Source of the DNA: Kineothrix sp. MSJ-39
GTDB taxonomy: Bacteria; Bacillota; Clostridia; Lachnospirales; Lachnospiraceae
Length of the DNA stretch: 64,000 bases
Assembly: GCF_018917935.1 (NCBI RefSeq)
Contig: NZ_JAHLPN010000001.1
Location: 1-64,000 of the forward strand
Direction of reading: 5' to 3'
Under the pieces are notes generated by a model, which worked only from the letters and a program-made list of their open reading frames with translations, did not search any database and was not told the DNA's origin. Shown in pieces: positions 34,733-43,372 of the stretch; positions within the stretch are counted from its first letter, which is position 1, and each line of letters opens with the position of its first letter. The position numbers and the translations under genes were made by a program.

Positions 34733-35908
34733 ATGAAACACTATGAAAGAGTATGCGCCTATATTGATCTGGATGCAATATTACACAATATGGACTGCAT
34801 GAAGAAAAACATTGCAAAGGATACAAAAATCGTTGCGGTGATCAAGACAGACGGCTACGGGCACGGCGCTGTCCAGATCGCAAAGCAGCTCGAGGAAGTT
34901 CCGTATGTATGGGGTTATGCAGTGGCAACGGCGGAAGAAGCATTGATCCTGCGCCATGCAGGGATGCAGAAGCCGATCCTGATCCTGGGCTATACCTTCC
35001 CTTATTCTTATGAGGATATGATCCGGGAAGAGATCAGACCGGCGGTTTTCCGGGAAGATCAGGCAAAAGCCTTTTCCGAGGCGGCGGTCAGACTTGGCAA
35101 AACAGCCAAAATACATATTAAAGTGGATACGGCGATGTCCCGTATCGGTATTAAGCCGGATGCAGAAGGCCTTTCGTTCATCGAGCAGGTCATGGAGCTT
35201 CCGGGGATCGAGGTGGAAGGTATCTTCACCCATTTTGCAAAAGCGGATGAGAAAGACAAAACAGCCGTTTTGAAACAACTTTCCATCTATCAGGCGTTTC
35301 TGAAAAAAGTAGAGGAAACCTGTACAAAGGAAATTCCGTTAAAGCACTGCTCCAACAGCGCAGGTATTTTAGAGTTACCGCAGGCTAACATGAATCTGGT
35401 AAGAGCCGGTATCACCTTATACGGTCTGTGGCCTTCCGATGAAGTGAAAAAAGAAATGCCGCTTCAGCCGGTCATGTCCCTAAAGAGCCATGTGGTATAT
35501 GTCAAGACGATCGAAAAGGGAACACAGGTCAGCTACGGCGGAACTTATGAAGCACCCGAGAAACGTATGATCGCAACGATCCCCGTGGGGTATGGGGACG
35601 GCTATCCGCGGCTCCTTTCCGGAAAAGGCTATGTGCTTATCCACGGAAAGAAAGCACCGATCACCGGCAGAGTCTGCATGGATCAGTTTATGGTAGATGT
35701 AACGGATATCATGCCTGTTGCCATGGGCGATGAAGTGACGCTGATCGGAACAGACGGTGCAGAGCAGATCACAATGGAAGAGCTCGGCGATCTGAGCGGC
35801 CGTTTTAACTATGAGCTTGCCTGTGATATTTCCAAAAGAGTACCGCGTGCTTTTGTGAAAAACGGCGAGGTCGTGGCAACAAAAGACTATTTTACGGATT
35901 ATGAATAA
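34733..35908 (+). CDS. alr: Alanine racemase
   Basis: PLP enzyme that interconverts L- and D-alanine for peptidoglycan. The 391-residue product has K38 in 'AVIKTDGYGHGAVQIA' as the PLP lysine and 'VSYGGTYEAPEKR' with the catalytic tyrosine of the C-terminal beta domain; 'GRVCMDQFMVDVTD' is also diagnostic. ATG 34733 is preferred to 34706 since GAGAGG lies nine bases before it. As in many Firmicutes the next gene is an EndoA/MazF-type toxin. Confidence 0.96.
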   Translation: MKHYERVCAYIDLDAILHNMDCMKKNIAKDTKIVAVIKTDGYGHGAVQIAKQLEEVPYVWGYAVATAEEALILRHAGMQKPILILGYTFPYSYEDMIREEIRPAVFREDQAKAFSEAAVRLGKTAKIHIKVDTAMSRIGIKPDAEGLSFIEQVMELPGIEVEGIFTHFAKADEKDKTAVLKQLSIYQAFLKKVEETCTKEIPLKHCSNSAGILELPQANMNLVRAGITLYGLWPSDEVKKEMPLQPVMSLKSHVVYVKTIEKGTQVSYGGTYEAPEKRMIATIPVGYGDGYPRLLSGKGYVLIHGKKAPITGRVCMDQFMVDVTDIMPVAMGDEVTLIGTDGAEQITMEELGDLSGRFNYELACDISKRVPRAFVKNGEVVATKDYFTDYE

Positions 35909-35980
35909 CATCTAAAAGAATACAACATGAATTTTTTGGAAATACTTTTGAAAAAGAACAAAAAAGGAGCGTTGTATTTC

Positions 35981-36322
35981 ATGAGACGTGGCGATGTATA
36001 TTATGCAGATTTAAGACCGGTTGTCGGCAGCGAACAGGGCGGGATCAGGCCGGTTCTGATCGTACAGAACGATGTGGGCAACAGACACAGTCCGACGATC
36101 ATCTGCGCAGCCATTACCTCAAAGATGAACAAGGCGAAGCTGCCTACGCATATCGAACTTTCCGCGCAGCGGTATCACATGGTAAAGGATTCCGTGATCC
36201 TGTTGGAACAACTGCGCACGATCGATAAACTCAGACTGAAAGATAAAATCTGTCATCTGGATGAATCCATTATGCAAAAGGTGGATAAAGGTCTGATGAT
36301 CAGCCTGCAGCTTGATACATAG
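35981..36322 (+). CDS. ndoA: MazF/PemK-type endoribonuclease toxin (EndoA/NdoA)
   Basis: A 113-residue mRNA interferase. The sequence '[41 protein letters not shown]' is the textbook MazF start, and 'LPTHIEL' and '[13 protein letters not shown]' complete the fold. It cuts single-stranded RNA at short sequences under stress. I start at ATG 35981, with GGAG upstream; a longer frame from 35927 has no site. Only 72 bases separate it from alr, so no antitoxin gene of the usual ndoAI kind lies between them. The partner must be elsewhere, or control is different. Confidence 0.93.
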   Translation: MRRGDVYYADLRPVVGSEQGGIRPVLIVQNDVGNRHSPTIICAAITSKMNKAKLPTHIELSAQRYHMVKDSVILLEQLRTIDKLRLKDKICHLDESIMQKVDKGLMISLQLDT

Positions 36323-36334
36323 AAGCAGACAGGT

Positions 36335-36363
36335 TTGACGAATATACACGAAGATGATATAGT
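36335..36363 (+). promoter_or_regulatory. Sigma-A promoter of the CNNM/CorC gene
   Basis: TTGACG (36335-36340), 17-base spacer, TATAGT (36358-36363), 39 bases before the ATG at 36402. Confidence 0.75.
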
Positions 36364-36401
36364 TATGGGTAAAATGACAATTACAAAGGAGAGATTATTT
36401 T

Positions 36402-37721
36402 ATGGACGAAGCGACCGGCGCGGCCAGTCTGATCCTGTTTCTGGCACTTCTGGCGATCGAGATCGTTATGTACGGATTCGGCAGAGCGATCCAGAGCCTT
36501 AACAGTGGAAAAATTCACGAAATGGCAGAAGCAGGAAATAAAAAGGCGGAACAGATCGAACGGATCATGGATCAGCCTGTGGATTATATCAATACGATCC
36601 AGACGTTTACCATTCTGATCCATCTGGTTATGGGTGGTTTCTTTTTGGCGGTTTTCAAACGGCTGTTTGCAAAGATCCCGGGCATGGGAGGAACAATCGC
36701 AGTTCTTCTGGCGGGCTTTTTGCTTTTGCTGATCTTATTTGTAGCAGGTGTACTTGTTCCAAAGAAGATTGCAACCAGATATCCGAAGCAGTGGGCGTTT
36801 GCCTTTATCAGACCGATCCGGGCAGTGCTTGTTGTCTGGAAACCGGTGACAAAGCTGTTTGATCTTCTGGCAAATCTGATCGTCAGACTGTTCGGTATCA
36901 ATCCGCATGCGCTGACATCGGATGTGACGGAAGAAGAGATCCTGTCGATGGTCAATGAAGGACATGAGCAGGGTGTGCTGCAGGAAAGCGAAGCGCAGAT
37001 GATTACCAACATCTTTGAATTTACGGATAAAGATGCAAAGGATATTATGACGCACAGATCGAATATTGTGGGAATCGAAGCAAATACGACGCTCAGGGAA
37101 GCGGTAGATTTTATGCTTGGTGAAAAAAACTCCCGCTATCCGGTCTACATAGACAATATCGATCATATTATCGGGATCATTCACCTGAAGGATGCCTGCA
37201 GAGTACTGGAAGGTGGCAAAAACGACAACAGACCGATCAAGCAGATCAAAGATCTGATCAGAGAGGCGCGTTTTATACCGGAAACAAGAAATATTGATTC
37301 GCTGTTCCGTTCCATGCAGTCTTTGAAGACCCACATGGTCATCGTGATTGATGAATACGGTCAGACCACGGGACTGGTTGCCATGGAAGATATCCTGGAG
37401 GAGATCGTCGGTAATATTTTAGATGAATATGACGAGGACGAAACGTTTATTCAGGAAAAGGGTGAGGACCGCTATGAGATCGACGGCCTGACGCAGCTTT
37501 CGGATCTCTCGGAAAAGCTGGATATTGATTTTTCGGGCGAAGAATTTGAAACGCTGAACGGACTTTTAGTTGCCCATATGGGACACATCCCGCAGGAAGG
37601 CGATACATTCGACATGGACTACGGAGGCTATAATTTCAAGGTCATGTCTGTGGAAAATAAAGTGATCAAAACTGTACTTGTTACAAAATTAGAAGAAAAG
37701 GAAGAAAAAGGAGAACAATAA
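36402..37721 (+). CDS. CNNM/CorC-family membrane protein (hemolysin-like)
   Basis: A 439-residue protein of the HlyC/CorC (CNNM) family, linked to Mg2+ or Co2+ efflux. A DUF21 membrane domain with three to four helices covers about 1-165. A CBS pair follows (about 205-335, 'IMTHRSNIVGIEANTTLREAVDFML' and 'LKTHMVIVIDEYGQTTGLVAMEDILEEIVG'), and a CorC/HlyC C-terminal domain (about 350-430, 'DRYEIDGLTQLSDLSEKLDI'). 'Hemolysin' in old annotations is misleading. It has its own promoter, and yebC follows only 2 bases after its stop. Confidence 0.93.
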   Translation: MDEATGAASLILFLALLAIEIVMYGFGRAIQSLNSGKIHEMAEAGNKKAEQIERIMDQPVDYINTIQTFTILIHLVMGGFFLAVFKRLFAKIPGMGGTIAVLLAGFLLLLILFVAGVLVPKKIATRYPKQWAFAFIRPIRAVLVVWKPVTKLFDLLANLIVRLFGINPHALTSDVTEEEILSMVNEGHEQGVLQESEAQMITNIFEFTDKDAKDIMTHRSNIVGIEANTTLREAVDFMLGEKNSRYPVYIDNIDHIIGIIHLKDACRVLEGGKNDNRPIKQIKDLIREARFIPETRNIDSLFRSMQSLKTHMVIVIDEYGQTTGLVAMEDILEEIVGNILDEYDEDETFIQEKGEDRYEIDGLTQLSDLSEKLDIDFSGEEFETLNGLLVAHMGHIPQEGDTFDMDYGGYNFKVMSVENKVIKTVLVTKLEEKEEKGEQ

Positions 37722-37723
37722 GT

Positions 37724-38455
37724 ATGTCAGGACATTCAAAATTTGCAAACATTAAGCATAAGAAAGAGAAAAACGATGCAGCCAAGGGTAAGATCTTTAC
37801 AATCATCGGACGTGAGATCGCAGTTGCCGTAAAAGAAGGCGGCGGACCGGATCCTGCAAATAACTTTAAACTTGCAACAGTTATCGCAAAAGCAAAGGCA
37901 AACAACATGCCAAACGATACGATCGAAAGAGGTATCAAAAAAGCAGCCGGCGATAACGGTAATGTCGTATACGAACATGTTACATATGAAGGCTACGGTC
38001 CAAGCGGAATCGCGATCATCGTAGATGCACTGACCGATAATAAGAACCGTACAGCCGCAAATGTCAGAAGTGCTTTTACAAAAGGAAGTGGAAGCATCGG
38101 AACACAGGGCTGTGTTTCTTTCATGTTTGATAAAAAGGGACAGATCATCATTGATAAGGAAGAATGCGAAATGGACGCAGATGATCTGATGATGCTTGCA
38201 CTGGATGCAGGTGCGGAAGATTTTGCGGAAGAGGATGACAGCTATGAGATCCTTACACAGCCGGATGATTTCCAGCCTGTTTATGATGCGATCAAGGATG
38301 CAGGTATCGAAATGGCATCTGCGGAAGTTACCATGATCCCACAGAATTATGTGACACTGACAGACGAAAATGATATCAAGCAGCTGAACCGTACACTGGA
38401 TCTGTTAGACGAAGATGACGATGTACAGGCAGTTTATCACAACTGGGATGAATAA
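37724..38455 (+). CDS. yebC: YebC/PmpR family protein
   Basis: A 243-residue YebC protein: 'SGHSKFANIKHKKEKNDAAKGKIFTIIGREI' at the start is diagnostic, with 'GPSGIAIIVDALTDNKNRTAANVRS' and 'FDKKGQI' further in. Long described as a transcriptional regulator, the family has also been linked to relief of ribosome stalling at proline-rich stretches. Two bases separate it from the CNNM gene, and the next gene begins at or before its stop, so the three form an operon. Confidence 0.96.
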   Translation: MSGHSKFANIKHKKEKNDAAKGKIFTIIGREIAVAVKEGGGPDPANNFKLATVIAKAKANNMPNDTIERGIKKAAGDNGNVVYEHVTYEGYGPSGIAIIVDALTDNKNRTAANVRSAFTKGSGSIGTQGCVSFMFDKKGQIIIDKEECEMDADDLMMLALDAGAEDFAEEDDSYEILTQPDDFQPVYDAIKDAGIEMASAEVTMIPQNYVTLTDENDIKQLNRTLDLLDEDDDVQAVYHNWDE

Positions 38456-38456
38456 G

Positions 38457-38900
38457 ATGAAAGCAGAATTGCTGTTTGCAGAAAAACAGGCATATCTGGA
38501 TCGCTTCCATGCATCCGGATATCCTGCTGCTTTTGAAGCCTATCAGTCGCAGGTGAAAGCATTTTTTGATGCCTGTGACAGTGCATGTCCTGCAGAAGAA
38601 GGTGTGGAAGACTTTTGTAAAGAGATCGCAGGGCAGATCTGCAGCTATGCGGCAGAACAGAAAAAACAGGTGGGATTCCGTAACGAAAGAGAAGAAGAGG
38701 CGTGGCAGAGAGACTGCAATCTGTTTATGGTCGCCTATGTGTTTCCGGCGATCCTAGAATGCAGGAACAGCTATTACAAGCCGCTGACCAAGGCGGTCGA
38801 AAAGACATGGGCGAAAACTTTTAAGAGCAGCAAGATAAAAGCCGCAACCTTCGAGACGATCAACAGCGGATTCCACAAAAAAATACTGGGGTTATTTTAG
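38457..38900 (+). CDS. Conserved-looking protein of unknown function
   Basis: A 148-residue soluble, mostly helical protein. A short motif 'FMVAYVFPAILECRNSYYKPL' about two thirds along looks like a conserved core; several Cys residues are spread through the first half. No signal peptide or membrane helix. The start is either ATG 38448, overlapping yebC, or ATG 38457, one base after its stop; both imply translational coupling. It sits between yebC and metY, and I do not recognise a family. Confidence 0.72.
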   Translation: MKAELLFAEKQAYLDRFHASGYPAAFEAYQSQVKAFFDACDSACPAEEGVEDFCKEIAGQICSYAAEQKKQVGFRNEREEEAWQRDCNLFMVAYVFPAILECRNSYYKPLTKAVEKTWAKTFKSSKIKAATFETINSGFHKKILGLF

Positions 38901-38909
38901 GAGAAGATA

Positions 38910-40199
38910 ATGGAAAACAACAAAGACTATGGAAAAGGTACTGTTTGTGTACAGGCAGGCTGGCAGCCGAAGAACGGCGAGCCGCGTATCCTGCCGATCT
39001 ATCAGTCAACAACATTCAAATATGAGTCGACTGAGCAGATGGGGCGGTTATTTGATCTGGAAGAGGATGGTTATTTTTACACCAGATTACAGAACCCGAC
39101 CAATGATTATGTGGCACAGAAGATCTGTGAACTGGAGGGCGGCGCAGCAGCCATGCTGACATCTTCCGGACAGGCAGCCAACTATTATGCCGTATTTAAT
39201 ATCTGCGGCGCAGGAGATCATGTGATCATGTCTTCGAGCGTATATGGCGGTACTTTTAATCTGCTGACAGTGACCATGCAGCGTATGGGGATTACCTGTA
39301 CAGTCATTGATCCGGACTGTAGCGAAGAAGAACTGAATGCGGTATTTCAGGAGAATACAAAGTGTGTTCTTGCAGAAAGTATTGCGAATCCGGCGCTTGT
39401 GGTACTGGATTTTGAAAAATTCGCAAAGGCTGCCCATGCACACGGTGTTCCGCTGATCGTGGACAATACATTCCCGACACCAATCAACTGTAAGCCGTTT
39501 CAGTTTGGCGTGGATATTGTAACGCATTCCACCACAAAATATATGGACGGACATGCCATGACAGTCGGTGGTGCGATCGTGGACAGCGGTAATTTTGACT
39601 GGACGAAATATCCGGATAAGTTCCCGGGACTATGCTATCCGGATGAATCTTATCATGGTGTCAATTATACGGAGCGTTTCGGCAAGAAAGCCTATATTAC
39701 AAAAGCAACAGCACAGCTGATGCGTGATCTCGGCTCTATTCCGTCTCCGATGAATGCTTTTTTATTAAATATCGGATTGGAGACACTGCATCTGCGTGTG
39801 CCGCGTCACTGTGAAAATGCACAGAAGGTAGCGGAGTTTTTAGAAGCGCATGATAAGGTAAAATGGGTGAATTATCCGGGACTGAAAAGCAATAAATACT
39901 ATGATCTGGCACAGAAATATATGCCAAACGGTACCTGCGGTGTCATTTCTTTCGCGGTAGATGGTACAAAAGAAGATACCGTAAGATTTATGGATGCACT
40001 GAAGCTGGCAGCCATTGTGACACATGTGGCAGATGCCAGAACCTGTGTCCTGCATCCGGCAAGCCATACTCACAGACAGATGAATGAGCAGCAGCTCAAA
40101 GAAGCCGGTGTGGATCCGGGCATGATCCGTCTTTCCGTCGGTATCGAGGATGTGACAGATATCATTGCAGATCTGGAGCAGGCACTGAAAACGCTGTAA
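38910..40199 (+). CDS. metY: O-acetylhomoserine sulfhydrylase (Cys/Met metabolism PLP enzyme)
   Basis: A 429-residue PLP enzyme that makes homocysteine from O-acetylhomoserine and sulfide. It starts 'GKGTVCVQAGWQPKNGEPRILPIYQSTTFKYES', and the PLP lysine is in 'HSTTKYMDGHAMTVGG'. 'SSSVYGGTFNLL' and the late 'ARTCVLHPASHTHRQM' fit the MetY branch, which is longer than MetB/MetC (about 380). The ribosome site GGAGAAG is good. It follows the unknown gene by 9 bases. A cystathionine-forming activity is possible but less likely. Confidence 0.92.
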   Translation: MENNKDYGKGTVCVQAGWQPKNGEPRILPIYQSTTFKYESTEQMGRLFDLEEDGYFYTRLQNPTNDYVAQKICELEGGAAAMLTSSGQAANYYAVFNICGAGDHVIMSSSVYGGTFNLLTVTMQRMGITCTVIDPDCSEEELNAVFQENTKCVLAESIANPALVVLDFEKFAKAAHAHGVPLIVDNTFPTPINCKPFQFGVDIVTHSTTKYMDGHAMTVGGAIVDSGNFDWTKYPDKFPGLCYPDESYHGVNYTERFGKKAYITKATAQLMRDLGSIPSPMNAFLLNIGLETLHLRVPRHCENAQKVAEFLEAHDKVKWVNYPGLKSNKYYDLAQKYMPNGTCGVISFAVDGTKEDTVRFMDALKLAAIVTHVADARTCVLHPASHTHRQMNEQQLKEAGVDPGMIRLSVGIEDVTDIIADLEQALKTL

Positions 40200-40215
40200 G
40201 AACAGGAGAGAAACT

Positions 40216-41169
40216 ATGGACAGACTGGCGATAGTTGTACCTTGTTATAATGAAGAGGAAATGCTTCCTCTGACAACGAAAGAACTGACAGATGTACTTT
40301 CTGATCTGATCACCAAGCAGAAGATCGCACCGGACAGCTACATTTTATATGTGGATGACGGCAGTAAGGACAGTACATGGGAGCTGATCAGTAAATTTCA
40401 TAAAGAAGAAAAAATGGTATATGGGCTGAAGCTTGCCGGTAATGTGGGACATCAGAACGCACTCACGGCGGGGATGCTGAATGCCATGGAGCATGCGGAT
40501 ATCATGATCTCCATCGATGCGGATCTGCAGGATGATACGGCTGTGATGGAAGAAATGGTAGATAAGTTCCATGAAGGCAAGGATATCGTTTACGGTGTCA
40601 GAAATGACCGTAAAAAGGATTCTTTCTTTAAGAGAACAACGGCCCAGATGTTTTATAAGGTGATGGCGGCTTTTGGCGTAAAAACCGTTTATAATCATGC
40701 GGATTACCGTCTGATGAGCAAACGTGCATTGCGGGAGTTTTCCAAATATCAGGAGATCAACCTGTATCTGCGTGGCGTAATGCCTCTCATCGGTTATGAA
40801 ACAGACTGTGTTTACTACGAGAGAAAAGAACGTGTGGCAGGCGAATCCAAGTATCCGCTCAAAAAGATGCTGGCACTTGCCTGGAACGGAATTACATCGT
40901 TCAGCGTAAAGCCAATCGATTTTATCACCGCACTTGGCGGTTTCCTGATCTTTCTATGTGTGATCGCGGCGGTGTATGCACTTGTTTCTTATTGTAACGG
41001 ACGTACGGTACCGGGCTGGACATCCCTGATCTTATCCATCTGGTTCTTAGGCGGTATGCAGCTTGTGGCGATCGGTATGATCGGACAGTACATCGGCAAG
41101 ATCTATATTGAAGTAAAACACAGACCGCGCTACAATGTGGAAACTTATTTGAATCATGAGAATGAGTGA
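40216..41169 (+). CDS. Family 2 glycosyltransferase (GtrB/DPM1-like) with two membrane helices
   Basis: A 317-residue enzyme likely to put a sugar on undecaprenyl phosphate or another lipid. The GT2 domain (about 1-230) shows 'VVPCYNEEEMLP', 'LYVDDGSKDSTW' and the DxD-like 'SIDADLQDD', which bind the nucleotide sugar and metal. 'ERVAGESKYPLKKM' is typical of the polyprenyl-phosphate glycosyltransferases. Two C-terminal helices ('FITALGGFLIFLCVIAAVYALVSY' and 'LILSIWFLGGMQLVAIGMIGQYIG') anchor it. It lies 16 bases after metY. The sugar is not known. Confidence 0.92.
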   Translation: MDRLAIVVPCYNEEEMLPLTTKELTDVLSDLITKQKIAPDSYILYVDDGSKDSTWELISKFHKEEKMVYGLKLAGNVGHQNALTAGMLNAMEHADIMISIDADLQDDTAVMEEMVDKFHEGKDIVYGVRNDRKKDSFFKRTTAQMFYKVMAAFGVKTVYNHADYRLMSKRALREFSKYQEINLYLRGVMPLIGYETDCVYYERKERVAGESKYPLKKMLALAWNGITSFSVKPIDFITALGGFLIFLCVIAAVYALVSYCNGRTVPGWTSLILSIWFLGGMQLVAIGMIGQYIGKIYIEVKHRPRYNVETYLNHENE

Positions 41170-41231
41170 TGTTTTTATGCCGATTATAAGAGTATTCAGG
41201 AAAACCGGGGCATGTAAAAGGAGAAAGAAAT

Positions 41232-41429
41232 ATGATGCAGCAACATAATGGAGTACAGGAAGCAGAGGAGGATTCATTGGCAAAAAGACCGGTCAAATTC
41301 ATTAAAAACCCATTGCCGGGTCCAAAGCCGCATGTCAAAAAAGAAATGAACTACGATTATGAGGTGCCCCCGGATAAAATGTTTTTCGATATTGATAAAC
41401 CAAGCAGAAATTATTATGATCTGCCTTGA
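41232..41429 (+). CDS. Small basic/proline-rich protein of unknown function
   Basis: A frame of up to 65 residues whose second half, 'KRPVKFIKNPLPGPKPHVKKEMNYDYEV', looks like a conserved short protein. Two starts have strong ribosome sites: ATG 41232 after AAAGGAG, and TTG 41277 after GAGGAGG with a 5-base gap, giving about 50 residues. A terminator follows directly. There is no membrane segment or known motif, and the function is unknown. Confidence 0.6.
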   Translation: MMQQHNGVQEAEEDSLAKRPVKFIKNPLPGPKPHVKKEMNYDYEVPPDKMFFDIDKPSRNYYDLP

Positions 41430-41432
41430 TAG

Positions 41433-41464
41433 AAACCCGACAGCAATGCGCTGCCGGGTTTTGT
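41433..41464 (+). terminator. Terminator after the small basic protein gene
   Basis: AAACCCGACAGC and GCTGCCGGGTTT pair with one mismatch around a five-base loop, followed by a T-rich stretch. Confidence 0.85.
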
Positions 41465-41572
41465 TATGTAGCAGTTCTGTCCCACGTAGACGCAACCATC
41501 GCCACAGACAAGAGAGCCGGGATTAGAAGAAAGGAAATAATCCACAAAAAAGAAAGAAAAATATGTGCAATC

Positions 41573-41601
41573 TTGACAATTGATAAGAGAACAACTATAA
41601 T
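41573..41601 (+). promoter_or_regulatory. Consensus sigma-A promoter of the amino-acid binding protein gene
   Basis: TTGACA (41573-41578), 17-base spacer, TATAAT (41596-41601), 56 bases before the ATG. Confidence 0.9.
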
Positions 41602-41657
41602 ACCAGCATACAGGTATACAATTTAACACTGTATAGTAGAAAAGGAGGAGACTTATT

Positions 41658-42530
41658 ATGAAAAAGTCAATCGCATTATTGTTATGTACAGCTTTAACAG
41701 CTGGAATGTTAGTTGGTTGCGGCAGCACAGCAGAAGATACTACTGAAGCTCCTGCAACAGAAGAAGCAACAGACGCTGCTACAGATGCAGAAGCAACAGA
41801 TGCTGCAGATGCAGAAGCTACAGACGCTGCAGAAGATACAACAGCAGCTTCTGACAAGACATGGGTTGTTGCAACAGATACTGTATTCAAACCTTTCGAG
41901 TACACAAACTCTGACAATGAATTCGTTGGTATCGATGTTGATATCCTTGCTGCAGTAGCAGAAGATCAGGGATTCAAATATGACTTACAGAGCCTTGGCT
42001 GGGATGCAGCAGTAGCAGCAGTTCAGGCAGGTCAGGCAGATGCTATCATGGCAGGTGCTTCCATTACACAGGAACGTAAAGACAACGGCTGGATATTCTC
42101 AGACGGATACTACACAGCAACTCAGACATTCGTAGTAGCACAGGGCAGCGATGTAAAATCTTTTGAAGATTTAAAGGGCAAGAATGTAGCAGTTAAGAAC
42201 GGTACACAGGGTGCTGATTATGCAAATTCTGTAAAAGACCAGTATGGCTTCACAGTAACAGTATTCGAAGATTCACCTACAATGTATCAGGATGTCATCC
42301 TTGGCAACAGTGCTGCATGTGTAGAAGATACACCAATCATCAAGACTTCTATCAAAGAAGGCGAGCTTGCACTTGAAGTTCCGGAAGGAATGGAAAATGA
42401 AGGTGCTGACTACGGTGTAGGTATCATGAATGCAGACAATCAGGAATTCCTTGATATGTTCAATGCAGGTCTTGCCAATATCAAAGCTAACGGCAAATAT
42501 GACGAGATCATTGCAAAATACTTAAACTAA
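41658..42530 (+). CDS. Polar amino-acid ABC transporter substrate-binding lipoprotein
   Basis: A 290-residue binding protein. Lipoprotein signal at 1-20 with lipobox LVGC, then a 45-residue Thr/Glu/Ala/Asp linker made of near-repeats of 'ATDAEATDAA', then a type II periplasmic-binding fold from about 69 ('WVVATDTVFKPFEYTN', 'GIDVDILAAVAEDQGFK', 'AIMAGASITQERK'). This is the SBP family of His/Gln/Arg-type transporters. A strong terminator separates it from the permease and ATPase genes, so it can be made in excess. Codons are biased as in highly expressed genes. Confidence 0.94.
   Translation: MKKSIALLLCTALTAGMLVGCGSTAEDTTEAPATEEATDAATDAEATDAADAEATDAAEDTTAASDKTWVVATDTVFKPFEYTNSDNEFVGIDVDILAAVAEDQGFKYDLQSLGWDAAVAAVQAGQADAIMAGASITQERKDNGWIFSDGYYTATQTFVVAQGSDVKSFEDLKGKNVAVKNGTQGADYANSVKDQYGFTVTVFEDSPTMYQDVILGNSAACVEDTPIIKTSIKEGELALEVPEGMENEGADYGVGIMNADNQEFLDMFNAGLANIKANGKYDEIIAKYLN
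41755..41850 (+). repeat. Imperfect tandem repeats coding for the Thr/Glu/Ala/Asp linker
   Basis: Units close to ACAGATGCTGCAGATGCAG recur with small changes and code for 'ATDAEATDAA'-like peptides. The repeat is in frame within the lipoprotein gene and probably varies in length between strains; that is inference. Confidence 0.65.
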
Positions 42531-42547
42531 TCGGTTTTAAGACCTTG

Positions 42548-42580
42548 AAAACGTGAGGGAATTTCCCTCACGTTTTTCTT
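42548..42580 (+). terminator. Strong terminator after the binding protein gene
   Basis: AAAACGTGAGGGA and TCCCTCACGTTTT form a perfect 13-bp stem with a three-base loop and a T-run. Confidence 0.92.
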
Positions 42581-42627
42581 TTGCCCGAAATTTCTGTAAT
42601 TAGGATATAGGAAAATTTGTGATTTGA

Positions 42628-42636
42628 TGGTATACT
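42628..42636 (+). promoter_or_regulatory. Candidate extended -10 promoter of the permease-ATPase pair
   Basis: TGG-TATACT forms an extended -10, 67 bases before the permease ATG; no clear -35 is seen. Confidence 0.45.
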
Positions 42637-42703
42637 ATGTAGATGTAGGTCTTGGATATGAAAAGGTCGGGACATAAAAACAGAAGGAAAAAGGAGTGTA
42701 GAC

Positions 42704-43372
42704 ATGGTAGCAATTATTCAAAGCTATTGGAGCATGCTTTTAGGTGCGCTCGGTAAAACACTGTTACTGACATTGTTATCTCTGTTTTTCGCGATGATCA
42801 TCGGTATGATCTTTGCGCTGATGAATGTAGGCAGAAGCAGAGTTTGTAACTGTATCGGAACAATTTATGTAGATGCGGTACGAGGCGTTCCGCTTATTGT
42901 ACTTGCATATTTTATCTATTTCGGTGTACCGGCCGGTATTAAGATGATGGGAATTCAGGATTTCAGATTATCTGCTCTGCAGGCAGGTACGATCGCGCTT
43001 TCCATGAACTGCGGTGCGTATATGGCAGAGATTATCAGAGCTGGTATTGAAAGTGTGGACAAAGGACAGATGGAGGCGAGCAGAAGCCTTGGTCTTTCCT
43101 ATGGAAAGAGTATGCGTCTGGTTGTGATCCCGCAGGCGATCCGTACAATGATCCCTTCTATTATCAACCAGTTCATCATTACATTAAAGGATACCTCAAT
43201 CCTTTCCGTTATCGGATTCCCGGAACTGACCAACATGGGTAAAACGATCAGCGGTAATACATTTAAGAGCCTACAGACATGGGCAATCGTCGGCATTATG
43301 TATATGGTGATCATTGTGACACTCAGCAAGATTGCAAAGAAGATCGAGAGGAGGATCAAACGTGGCAGATAA
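42704..43372 (+). CDS. Polar amino-acid ABC transporter permease (HisM/GlnP type)
   Basis: A 222-residue permease with five to six helices and the family EAA-like loop '[37 protein letters not shown]'. The start '[29 protein letters not shown]' is typical of the His/Gln group. One permease gene suggests a homodimeric channel. The ATPase gene begins inside its last codons. It works with the lipoprotein at 41658-42530. Confidence 0.95.
   Translation: MVAIIQSYWSMLLGALGKTLLLTLLSLFFAMIIGMIFALMNVGRSRVCNCIGTIYVDAVRGVPLIVLAYFIYFGVPAGIKMMGIQDFRLSALQAGTIALSMNCGAYMAEIIRAGIESVDKGQMEASRSLGLSYGKSMRLVVIPQAIRTMIPSIINQFIITLKDTSILSVIGFPELTNMGKTISGNTFKSLQTWAIVGIMYMVIIVTLSKIAKKIERRIKRGR

Noticed and set aside
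36402-37721. Hemolysin
   Set aside because: The DUF21-CBS-CorC plan marks a CNNM-type ion transport protein; the old name reflects a misnamed homologue.
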